DNA from: Acetobacteraceae bacterium UBA6159
GTDB taxonomy: Bacteria > Pseudomonadota > Alphaproteobacteria > Acetobacterales > Acetobacteraceae
Assembly (NCBI GenBank): GCA_002422345.1
Contig: DIUL01000039.1
Coordinates: 1-5,884, forward strand
Direction of reading: 5' to 3'
DNA length: 5,884 bases
Numbering within the stretch: the first letter of the stretch is position 1; each line of letters opens with the position of its first letter. The notes under the pieces were generated by a model that saw nothing but the letters and a program-made list of their open reading frames with translations, did not search any database and was not told the DNA's origin. Positions 1 through 5,520 of the stretch are shown piece after piece. The position numbers were made by a program, and so were the translations under genes.

Positions 1-829
1 CATCGGGAAGCGCGCAGATCGTGGCCGGGGAATAGGCGTACTGGCTGCCCGAAACCGTCTGCCACCGGGGGATGACATACCCCTTCGTCCAGACCCCGAT
101 TTCTTCCATGACGTGCTGATTCTCCACGTCGATGTAGATCGAGACATAGGGCGTCCGGTACTTCTGCGCGCCCTCGTACCGTTCGGACGGGACGATGATG
201 TGCCGGCACTCGATCTCGTTGTACGGATGGTCCTTCGCGTCGGTTCCGACCTTCTGGTGCGTCTTTCCGGGGAATGTCTGCAATAGCTGGTGCAGCGTCG
301 GCTTCCAGCGCCGGTGGATCGTGTCGATCTGGCCTTCCGCGTTCTCGCACCACGCCACGTCGCGGAGGTGCCATGTCCGGTACAGCAGGGCGTTCGTGCG
401 GCGGTTCAGCACCGCCTGCAACACGGCTTGGCCGAACGCCGCGAAGTCGTGATCGCCCTCCTTCGTCGCCCGAACGAACTGCGTCACGCGGTCGTACATG
501 GCCCGCTTCTGGACGCCCGTGGCCCATTCGAGCCAGCGCTTCGCCTCGTTCGTCTCCCGCCGCTCATCCGATGCCCGGTTCGCGAACCACGGCTTTTCGT
601 TGGGCCGCAGCATGGACGAGAACGAATTGCCAAGGTCGCGGCGTGCGATAACCGGATAGCTGGTCATCAGGTGCGCGGCGAACTCGTCTCCCGGCGAGCG
701 GGACAGCGTGAAATCCGCCCGTTCGGGATAGAAGTTGTCGGCGATCTCCTGCCAGAGACTGAGCAAGCTTCCGCGCTTCTCGAAGAGATGGTCGCCTTGC
801 TTGATCAGTTCCTTGGCGCGAGAGTCCAT
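1..829 (-). CDS. Phage head-to-tail connector (portal) protein, N-terminal part, truncated by the window edge
   Basis: This gene would encode the podovirus-type portal, the dodecameric ring at the capsid vertex through which the terminase pumps DNA and to which the tail attaches. I translated it directly: 276 residues are visible and the frame stays open to base 2. It starts MDSRAKELIKQGDHLFEKRG and contains stretches I recognise from the head-to-tail connecting protein family (Head-tail_con, PF12236): WQEIADNFYPERADFT (26-41), RRDLGNSFSSMLRP (63-76), EGDHDFAAFGQAVLQ (124-138), LYRTWHLRDVAW (149-160), IHRRWKPT (171-178) and PRWQTVSGSQYAYSPAT (254-270). Family members usually run to about 500-700 residues, so roughly half is missing to the left. 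The ATG at 829-827 shares its A with the TGA of the upstream proline-rich gene (TGATG). There is no clear Shine-Dalgarno site of its own, so translational coupling is likely. The family call is from memory of conserved motifs, but several independent blocks agree. Confidence 0.93.
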   Translation of the reverse strand, partial: MDSRAKELIKQGDHLFEKRGSLLSLWQEIADNFYPERADFTLSRSPGDEFAAHLMTSYPVIARRDLGNSFSSMLRPNEKPWFANRASDERRETNEAKRWLEWATGVQKRAMYDRVTQFVRATKEGDHDFAAFGQAVLQAVLNRRTNALLYRTWHLRDVAWCENAEGQIDTIHRRWKPTLHQLLQTFPGKTHQKVGTDAKDHPYNEIECRHIIVPSERYEGAQKYRTPYVSIYIDVENQHVMEEIGVWTKGYVIPRWQTVSGSQYAYSPATICALPD

Positions 830-1029
830 CAGCCCAGCGTCTCGTTGCCGCCGTCGGACAGGATCGTGCTGAGCCGGCCCGACCGGCCCTGCTGGCTCGC
901 GATGCTCCGGCGCTTCGCCTTCTTCGCCTGCTCGTCATCCGGCACCGGCATCGGCGCGGGCGGAGGCGGTGGGGGCGGAGGCGGAGGAATTGAGGGCGCG
1001 GACGGGGCGCCACCGAAAAGACCACCCAT
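829..1029 (-). CDS. Small proline-rich phage protein between terminase and portal
   Basis: A 66-residue protein of unknown function. It has a Gly-rich start (MGGLFGGAPSAPS), a run of ten prolines (residues 15-24), a Pro/Met/Val stretch, a charged segment DDEQAKKAKRR (31-41) and a C-terminal SGRLSTILSDGGNETLG (50-66). Short proteins with a glycine/proline head and a closing GR-x-STIL...TLG signature are commonly found between terminase and portal in podovirus-like phages. I recognise that pattern, but no biochemical role is known to me. Start choice is firm: an AAGGAG Shine-Dalgarno site lies 8 bases upstream, inside the 3' end of the terminase gene. The stop overlaps the portal start by one base. 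No transmembrane helix or signal peptide is visible. It could be a virion-associated linker or an assembly factor. The unusual feature is the polyproline run, which normally stalls ribosomes without EF-P. Confidence 0.85.
   Translation of the reverse strand: MGGLFGGAPSAPSIPPPPPPPPPPAPMPVPDDEQAKKAKRRSIASQQGRSGRLSTILSDGGNETLG
958..987. repeat. GGN-rich tract encoding ten prolines, with a 9-bp direct repeat
   Basis: The + strand is a run of GG/GGG groups separated by single bases. On the minus strand it encodes Pro15-Pro24 of the small phage protein with mixed codons (CCT, CCG, CCC, CCA). The nonamer CGGAGGCGG occurs at 961-969 and again at 976-984. A 15-base offset would change the run by exactly five codons on slippage. 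The G-rich strand is the template strand for this gene and could form a two-layer G-quadruplex, but that is inference. Confidence 0.6.
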
Positions 1030-1033
1030 GGGC

Positions 1034-2566
1034 CTATCTCCTTCCTTTGCGGTTCGTGATGACCTGCGGCGCGCGGCCCAGGCTGTTCATGTGTCGGCGC
1101 ACCGCGGCGTTGCCCTCGGATAGGCACATGACCACCGCATCCGCCTTGTCCGGCGAATGACCGATGCGCTTCTTGATGTCCGATTTCGGCTCCAGAAGGA
1201 TGCCTTGCCGCGTGAGCGACCATGTCGATGCGGCCAGTTCGGCCTTCAGTTCCGGGTCCGGCGGCAGCGCTACCGACGATCCACCCTCTTGGTCCGGATC
1301 GAGCGCTTCGCGGAACCGCCAGTAGCCTTCCGCTCGCTTGTTGGCGAAGCGCAACTTGCCGTCGCGGGTCTTCGCCGATGTCATTTCAACGCCGTTGAAC
1401 GGCCGGACCGCGACGCCGTTTTCCTTCATCCGGACCAGCGCGTTGCCGCCCCATCCCCCGCCCAGGTCCACCACGACGGGGCAATTGTCCCGCCGGTGCT
1501 GCACCACCTTGCCAGCGATCGCGCTGCCGTCCTTGTCCTCGCCCTTCCAGACGATGGGGTGCGGGTACCAGCCGCCGAACCGGGGCGCGATGACGTTGTT
1601 GTCGATGCCGCCCGGCGCCACATCGAGGCCGATGGCCGTCATAGCCACGTTTTCCGGCTGCTGCGGCGTCCAGCGGCGCATGGCCGCGTCGATCCACGCC
1701 GTTGGGATGACCTGGAAGTCGCCGTCCCTCAGCCCAACGGAGAAGTCACCATCGCGATAGGCGCGCCGCAGTTCTTCCGGCAGGCTTGCCAGCACCGATG
1801 CGTAGTTCGTCCGGCTCAGGTCCGGATTGTCCGCCAGCGACGCCGGCAGGAACGTCCGCGACCGCGCCATGACCGGATCCGGCTCGCCCTCGATGACATG
1901 CGGGCCGGGGCCGTCGACCTCCATATCCTCGCCGTTGATGGTCGTGAACCACCGCAGTTCGCCCGGCTTGGCCGGGTTCTGGTGCGTCGGGTCGAGCCAC
2001 GGCGCCCAATATCGGATGACCCACAACCCGTCTGCGGTCGTCGGCGGGTTGCTCGTCACCACCACCCGGCAGCGCTGCTGCGGATCGGTCGAGCGGTTCC
2101 ATCCGATGATGAAGCGGTACTGCGATTCCAGAAAGTCGGTGCCTTCGTCGAAGACGATCAGGTCGTGCGGATCGCCCTTGAATCGCTGCTTGTCCGATTC
2201 CTGTTCGCACCCGGCGATGTCGATCTGCCGGTCGCCCATCCGCCAGCGCTGAAGCTGGCCGTTGTAGCCGTTGCGATGTCCCAGCACTTCCTCGATGCGG
2301 GGGACGATCTTGACCGCATCCTTGTTGATCCGTCGCAGGATGAGGGTGCGCTTGTGGTTCGTGAGCGCCAGGCCGACGCCAAGGTCTGTCTTCCCGCCGC
2401 CCGCCTGTCCGCCGTAGAACAGTTCGTCCGCCTCGCAGAAGAACGCCTCGGTCTGCGGCCCTGGGTTGGGGCACCATGCCGTGTCGAGCGCCTTGGCGGC
2501 GCCAAGCACAGCCTTCCTGTCCGCCTCGGGCATAACCTTGAGGCGGGCGAGAAGGTCGTCGAGCAT
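1034..2566 (-). CDS. terL: Phage terminase large subunit (ATPase and nuclease)
   Basis: The 510-residue DNA-packaging motor protein cuts concatemeric phage DNA and drives it through the portal by ATP hydrolysis. The N-terminal ATPase domain shows a Walker A loop GGQAGGGKT (52-60), a Walker B segment LIVFDE (136-141, catalytic Glu141) and a coupling motif TSNP (171-174). The C-terminal RNase-H-like nuclease shows the expected acidic residues: Asp315 in GLDVAPGG, Asp367 in VVVDLGGGWGG, and Asp473/Asp476 in SPDKADAVVM. Length is normal for a full-length enzyme with both domains, and no key residue is missing. The ATG follows the TAA of the hydroxylase gene after three bases and has no evident Shine-Dalgarno site, so coupled translation is likely. 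The gene's own 3' end carries the ribosome site of the next gene. No small terminase subunit is visible in the window. The first 45 residues, before the ATPase core, are helical and charged. Confidence 0.96.
   Translation of the reverse strand: MLDDLLARLKVMPEADRKAVLGAAKALDTAWCPNPGPQTEAFFCEADELFYGGQAGGGKTDLGVGLALTNHKRTLILRRINKDAVKIVPRIEEVLGHRNGYNGQLQRWRMGDRQIDIAGCEQESDKQRFKGDPHDLIVFDEGTDFLESQYRFIIGWNRSTDPQQRCRVVVTSNPPTTADGLWVIRYWAPWLDPTHQNPAKPGELRWFTTINGEDMEVDGPGPHVIEGEPDPVMARSRTFLPASLADNPDLSRTNYASVLASLPEELRRAYRDGDFSVGLRDGDFQVIPTAWIDAAMRRWTPQQPENVAMTAIGLDVAPGGIDNNVIAPRFGGWYPHPIVWKGEDKDGSAIAGKVVQHRRDNCPVVVDLGGGWGGNALVRMKENGVAVRPFNGVEMTSAKTRDGKLRFANKRAEGYWRFREALDPDQEGGSSVALPPDPELKAELAASTWSLTRQGILLEPKSDIKKRIGHSPDKADAVVMCLSEGNAAVRRHMNSLGRAPQVITNRKGRR
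1038..1043 (-). promoter_or_regulatory. Strong Shine-Dalgarno site of the proline-rich gene, inside terL
   Basis: On the minus strand this reads AAGGAG, 8 bases before the ATG at 1029-1027. It sits across the last sense codons of the terminase gene (…KGRR-stop), so terL's C-terminus and the ribosome site are co-encoded. Together with the beta-helix gene's site, it is one of only two strong Shine-Dalgarno sequences in the window. It fixes the start of the 66-residue gene. Confidence 0.8.
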
Positions 2567-2569
2567 GGG

Positions 2570-3106
2570 TTAGTCGGCACCCGGATAGACCCGCCGATTC
2601 ACCGTCGGCGTGTACAGGTCGAAGACCAGATGCACCCGCTCCGTATCGCCCGCGTTTTCGACCCGGTGCGGCCGGCGGAAGTTGAACTCCCACAGATGCC
2701 CGACCGCCATGTGCAACCGCTCCCCGCCATCGGTCGGGAAGATCGTCACCACGCCGTCGTTGGTCGTGACCGGGACGTGCAGCCGGCGCATGTGCATCGG
2801 GTCGCGCCGCTGGTCCCGGTGAAGTCGGATCCTGGCGCCCGCCCGCATGCGAGACAGGACGAATTGCCCGAGCGTCCATGTCTCGGGATAGAGCGCATCC
2901 AGGGTCGGTGCGACGGTCTCTCGCAGGGTGGCCAGCATCGCGTCGAGTTGCGACGCTACGCCGTCCCGGATGCTCTCCGTCTCGTAAGCGACATGGCCGG
3001 ACGAGCGCTTGCGTTGCCCGTCCAGCCACCAGTCGGAATCCGACAGGCCCGACACCGCGTCGAGATACGGTGCCGGGTCCACCGGACAGAGTGCGTCGAG
3101 AAGCAT
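2570..3106 (-). CDS. Aspartyl/asparaginyl beta-hydroxylase-like 2-oxoglutarate/Fe(II) oxygenase
   Basis: A 178-residue protein resembling the aspartyl/asparaginyl beta-hydroxylase family (PF05118). These oxygenases use 2-oxoglutarate, O2 and Fe(II) to hydroxylate Asp/Asn in proteins or, in bacterial relatives, free amino acids. The conserved core is visible in order: His96-Arg-Asp98 (iron ligand region), RLHVPVTTN (108-116), LHM (131-133), GHLWEFN (136-142), His147 (second iron His) and NAGDTERVHLVFD (151-163). Arg157 lies ten residues after His147, where the family's 2-oxoglutarate-binding Arg is expected. The first ~75 residues are a family-variable region with an acidic/Trp-rich patch (SDSDWWLDG). 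No signal peptide or membrane segment is seen, so it should be cytoplasmic. It begins three bases after the beta-helix stop and ends three bases before terL, so it is firmly inside the phage operon. Substrate is unknown. A virion protein, a host protein or a free amino acid are all possible. Confidence 0.88.
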   Translation of the reverse strand: MLLDALCPVDPAPYLDAVSGLSDSDWWLDGQRKRSSGHVAYETESIRDGVASQLDAMLATLRETVAPTLDALYPETWTLGQFVLSRMRAGARIRLHRDQRRDPMHMRRLHVPVTTNDGVVTIFPTDGGERLHMAVGHLWEFNFRRPHRVENAGDTERVHLVFDLYTPTVNRRVYPGAD

Positions 3107-3109
3107 GGC

Positions 3110-4072
3110 CTACAGGTCGTCGGCCGATGCCGTGCCGATCAGGGCGCCCGTCCCAGCGGCGTCCTCGTTGTAGTAGTTCTCGAACATGAACACGGCATCC
3201 GCGACGATGCTTGCCGCCATCGTCGCGAGATTGCAGACGATGTCGTTGCGGCGAACGATACCGGTCGTGCCGGTCAGCAACTCGATGCCGGGCTCAGTGC
3301 CGATATTGCCAGCGATGCCCTGAACGAGAAGGTTGTCCTCGATCAGGACGTTGGTGGACAGCGTCGTGATGCCGTTGATGCAGGCCGTCGAATAGTCGCC
3401 GGTGATGTAGTTCTTGCGGATCACGACGCGATCCGATGCCCCGGTCAGCTTAATCCCGACCGCAGCGCCACCCAGGCCGTTGTCGATGTCGTTGCCCTCG
3501 ATCCGCGCACGGTCGCAACCGGCGTTCACCTGGATCGAGATGACAAACTCGTCGGTGGTCGTGGCTTCCACGTCGAAGCGGTTGCCGAGCACCGCGGCAT
3601 CGGTCGCGCCGGCCTTGATGTTGATGCCGACACCAACGACCGTGATGCTGGACGTGAACCGCATACCGGCGACGGTCACACCGTCCGCGTCGATGGCGAT
3701 GGTCGCTGCAGCATGGTTGAACACGACTTGCGGCTGGGCCGATCCGGTGCCGACGCCGACCAGCGTGATTCCCGCCACGTCCAGGTCGATGGCGTCCGCC
3801 GCCGTGATCGTCTCGGTATGGCCGGGCAGCACGATGATGGCGTCGCCCTGATTGGCCGTGCAGAGGTTGACAGCGGCGTCGATGGTGGCCAACGCACGCA
3901 GCGGGCTCTTGCCGTCGCGACTGTCGTCACCGGTGCCGGAGTGGACATAGAACGTGTTGCCGTAGGTCGGGTTGCCGCTGGTGATCTGCCGGCCGTCGAC
4001 CTCCAGGCCGAGGGGCGTCAGGCCGAAGCGCCGGCCGTGGATCGAGACAAAGGGGGAGACTTGCGATGCCAT
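3110..4072 (-). CDS. Right-handed parallel beta-helix protein, probable virion or tail-associated protein
   Basis: A 320-residue protein with a short N-terminal segment (MASQVSPFVSIHGRRFGLTP), then a YGNTFYVHSGTGDDSRDGKSP motif region (37-57) and LATIDAAVNLC (61-71), which typically open pectin-lyase-like beta-helix proteins. The helix body shows repeated rungs of the form hydrophobic-x-x-Asn-x-hydrophobic. Examples are VLGNRF, IEGNDI, IRKNYI, IEDNLL, VRRNDI and FMFENYY, with Asn at 164, 194, 221, 247, 276 and 299. This is an asparagine ladder at about 23-30 residue spacing. No catalytic polysaccharide-lyase or hydrolase motif stands out and there is no signal peptide. In phages this fold is used in tailspikes and surface decorations that bind or cut host glycans, so a structural role fits but is inferred. 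The ATG is supported by an AGGAG site 8 bases upstream. It follows a 132-base gap and is closely followed by the hydroxylase gene. Confidence 0.85.
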   Translation of the reverse strand: MASQVSPFVSIHGRRFGLTPLGLEVDGRQITSGNPTYGNTFYVHSGTGDDSRDGKSPLRALATIDAAVNLCTANQGDAIIVLPGHTETITAADAIDLDVAGITLVGVGTGSAQPQVVFNHAAATIAIDADGVTVAGMRFTSSITVVGVGINIKAGATDAAVLGNRFDVEATTTDEFVISIQVNAGCDRARIEGNDIDNGLGGAAVGIKLTGASDRVVIRKNYITGDYSTACINGITTLSTNVLIEDNLLVQGIAGNIGTEPGIELLTGTTGIVRRNDIVCNLATMAASIVADAVFMFENYYNEDAAGTGALIGTASADDL

Positions 4073-4204
4073 GATGGTCGCTCCTGTTCGTGCTGTTGCT
4101 GTTGCTGAGTGCCGCGTTAGAGCCGGAGCGGCGGCCGGTCGGTCAGGCCCACACCCGTTTCGGATGCGATGGGGTTAGGATGGCGGCCACAGCCACCCCG
4201 TAGG
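4073..4204. other. 132-base intergenic gap
   Basis: This is the only non-coding stretch above a few bases. On the minus strand it contains the ribosome site of the beta-helix gene. Just upstream of that is a short hexamer repeat (+ strand TGCTGT, TGCTGT, TGCTGA at 4091-4108). Around 4130-4148 it holds GC-rich GGCC/CCGG palindromic segments. I find no convincing -35/-10 promoter pair, no hairpin followed by a T-run, and no ATG-started small gene. A phage-specific promoter could sit here without being recognisable. Confidence 0.55.
4081..4085 (-). promoter_or_regulatory. Shine-Dalgarno site of the beta-helix gene
   Basis: The minus strand reads AGGAG, 8 bases before the ATG at 4072-4070. This is good spacing and fixes the start of the 320-residue protein. 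It lies in the only sizeable non-coding gap of the window, so this gene can start translation independently of its upstream neighbours. Confidence 0.75.
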
Positions 4205-4519
4205 TCAATCGTGCCAGTGCCCCTCAAGGCAGTGGCGCAACTCGTGTTCCGCCGTCTCCGCCCATTCGGTGCGGGTCTGGATGCCCGGCGCCAGAACGAA
4301 GATGTGGCAGGCCGCGCCGCTCCTGCGGGCGAAACCGTTGACCGGACCGGGATCGGACTTCGTGGTCCGGCGCCGCTCCGCGTCGAGGCTGGCGCGATCC
4401 GGCATGAAGGTCATGACGACGATGGCCGGGTCGGTCAGCAACGGTCGCGCGGCTCCCTCACAACCGGCGAGGATCAGCGCGAGGGCCACGGCGAGCGGGC
4501 GAAGGATGGTGTTGATCAC
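4205..4519 (-). CDS. Small predicted lipoprotein with an HExxH metallopeptidase-like motif
   Basis: A 104-residue protein I cannot assign to a named family. The N-terminus has Arg7, a hydrophobic core PLAVALALILAGC and a textbook lipobox Leu17-Ala18-Gly19-Cys20. It should therefore be lipidated at Cys20 and anchored in a membrane, with the mature part outside the cytoplasm. The C-terminus ends HELRHCLEGHWHD: His92-Glu-x-x-His96 is the zinc-protease motif, with His101 and His103 as possible third ligands. Spacing differs from the metzincin form HExxHxxGxxH. Cys71 and Cys97 could pair. Start choice: the GTG at 4519-4517 overlaps the TGA of the upstream fibre gene (GTGA). The frame stays open further upstream, but that part is Arg-rich shadow sequence antiparallel to nothing recognisable and would bury the signal peptide. 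Possible roles are cell-envelope processing, lysis assistance or superinfection interference. None is proven. Confidence 0.8.
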   Translation of the reverse strand: MINTILRPLAVALALILAGCEGAARPLLTDPAIVVMTFMPDRASLDAERRRTTKSDPGPVNGFARRSGAACHIFVLAPGIQTRTEWAETAEHELRHCLEGHWHD

Positions 4520-5520
4520 GCCGTCAGCCCACGCAGCACGTCGTTCGGCAGTCGCTGCGGCCAGTAGCGGACACGGCGGATGAAGCCATTGAGGTGTGCG
4601 CCAGTCCCTATGGCGTTGCGGCCCAAATGTATTTTCGTCAGCGTCGCGACCGGCATCGCACCGCTTGTGTCGGTTCCAAAGATCGCGCCGCCCAAGGCAC
4701 CCGCAAAATCGTCGGTTCGCACGCCAAAGGCTACCTTGGTCGATTGACCGGGCACGTAACCGCTGCCGTATGCGAGGTTCACCTGCGAGCCGCCGTCGCT
4801 GTTGACGTTGACGACCGGCGCATTGGCTGGCGCCGACGCCCCCAGTCCATACCAATTGTTATTCGTGCCGCTTCCGTCGTTGACAATGCACGCCTGCCGC
4901 GACCCGAACGCCCCCACGAAATCCAATTTCAGGTCCACGCACAGCGTGCCTTCCGTGGCGGAAAACCCGGCAATGTCTGCCGTGTCCATCGTCGCCACGT
5001 CCGCGGCCCGCGTCACAGCGCTGCCGGCGGTCAGAATGAAGCTGGTCGGATATGCGCCGTTCTCGCACTGCGCCAGGTCCACGTCGCCCGTGACGGTGAA
5101 GTCCACCGTCCCGCCGCCGGATATCGTGAACGTGACCGGGCTACCCTCCGTCGCCGTGTCGAAGCCGCTGCCGCTCGCGGTATTCGCCGCGACCTCGACC
5201 GACCCGGCGCCCTCGCACCACAGCGTGAACGTCCCGGTCCCGAGTGCCGGGCTGGTATGGCTGGCCGGCGCGTCGCTGTTCAGGAATGAGTTGGTCCGCG
5301 CGCCCTCGATCAGCAGCCCACGGTCGCCCACGCGCGGCGCGTCCGTCGCGAACGCCGTCCATACACCTGCAGAGTTCTTGTAGTAGCCGGCCGATGCCCG
5401 CGTGAACGTGATCAGGCTCGGGAAATAGTCGCTGCCGCCGGCAAACGGGATGTCCAGAACCGGGCGCTGCCGCTGGTTCAGCACCAGCAACATGTCGCGA
5501 CGGTCGATGCCGATAGTCAT
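4516..5520 (-). CDS. LamG/concanavalin-A-like phage tail-fibre or adhesin-type protein
   Basis: A 334-residue protein, all-beta in character, with a build familiar from phage receptor-binding and head-fibre proteins. Recognisable blocks are ITFTRASAGYYKNSAGVW (37-54), PRVGDRGLLIEGARTNSFL (62-80), SAVTRAADVATM (167-178), TEGTLCVDLKL (189-199) and a C-terminal GFIRRVRYWPQRLPNDVLRG (312-331). The last two bracket a concanavalin-A/LamG-like jelly roll that usually binds carbohydrate. Residues ~90-165 are Thr/Gly/Val-rich and look like an inserted beta-sandwich. No enzyme motif is visible. Start choice: the ATG at 5520-5518 overlaps the upstream TGA (ATGA). The open frame continues upstream, but that extension is Arg/Gly-rich and out of frame with the genuine upstream gene. 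No Shine-Dalgarno site is seen, so coupling is likely. It is probably a virion surface component that contacts the host. The exact location (tail fibre, head fibre or baseplate) is unknown. Confidence 0.85.
   Translation of the reverse strand: MTIGIDRRDMLLVLNQRQRPVLDIPFAGGSDYFPSLITFTRASAGYYKNSAGVWTAFATDAPRVGDRGLLIEGARTNSFLNSDAPASHTSPALGTGTFTLWCEGAGSVEVAANTASGSGFDTATEGSPVTFTISGGGTVDFTVTGDVDLAQCENGAYPTSFILTAGSAVTRAADVATMDTADIAGFSATEGTLCVDLKLDFVGAFGSRQACIVNDGSGTNNNWYGLGASAPANAPVVNVNSDGGSQVNLAYGSGYVPGQSTKVAFGVRTDDFAGALGGAIFGTDTSGAMPVATLTKIHLGRNAIGTGAHLNGFIRRVRYWPQRLPNDVLRGLTA

Noticed and set aside
564..1223. A 219-codon minus-strand frame across terL, the proline-rich gene and the portal
   Set aside because: It lies out of frame with all three supported genes and lacks any recognisable motif.
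1746..3029. A 427-codon minus-strand frame overlapping hydroxylase and terminase
   Set aside because: It is Arg/Gly/Ala/Pro-rich low-information sequence in the wrong frame of two genes that carry clear catalytic motifs, and it crosses their junction.
1157..4108. A 983-codon open frame on the + strand, antisense to the terminase, hydroxylase and beta-helix genes
   Set aside because: It is Arg/Asp/Val/His-rich with no domain-like pattern and spans several well-supported genes and their junctions. Long antisense frames without stops are expected in GC-rich coding DNA.
4130..4148. A possible rho-independent terminator in the intergenic gap
   Set aside because: The GGCC/CCGG segments give only about 4-bp stems with no U-tract following on either strand.
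4520..4855. An N-terminal extension of the lipoprotein frame
   Set aside because: It overlaps the fibre gene's conserved C-terminus, is Arg-rich, and would place the lipobox signal peptide in the middle of the protein.
4594..5289. A 231-codon + strand frame antisense to the fibre-type gene
   Set aside because: Its composition is typical of a complementary-strand shadow (Arg/Val/Ala), with no supporting ribosome site or motif. The minus-strand reading is clearly protein-like.
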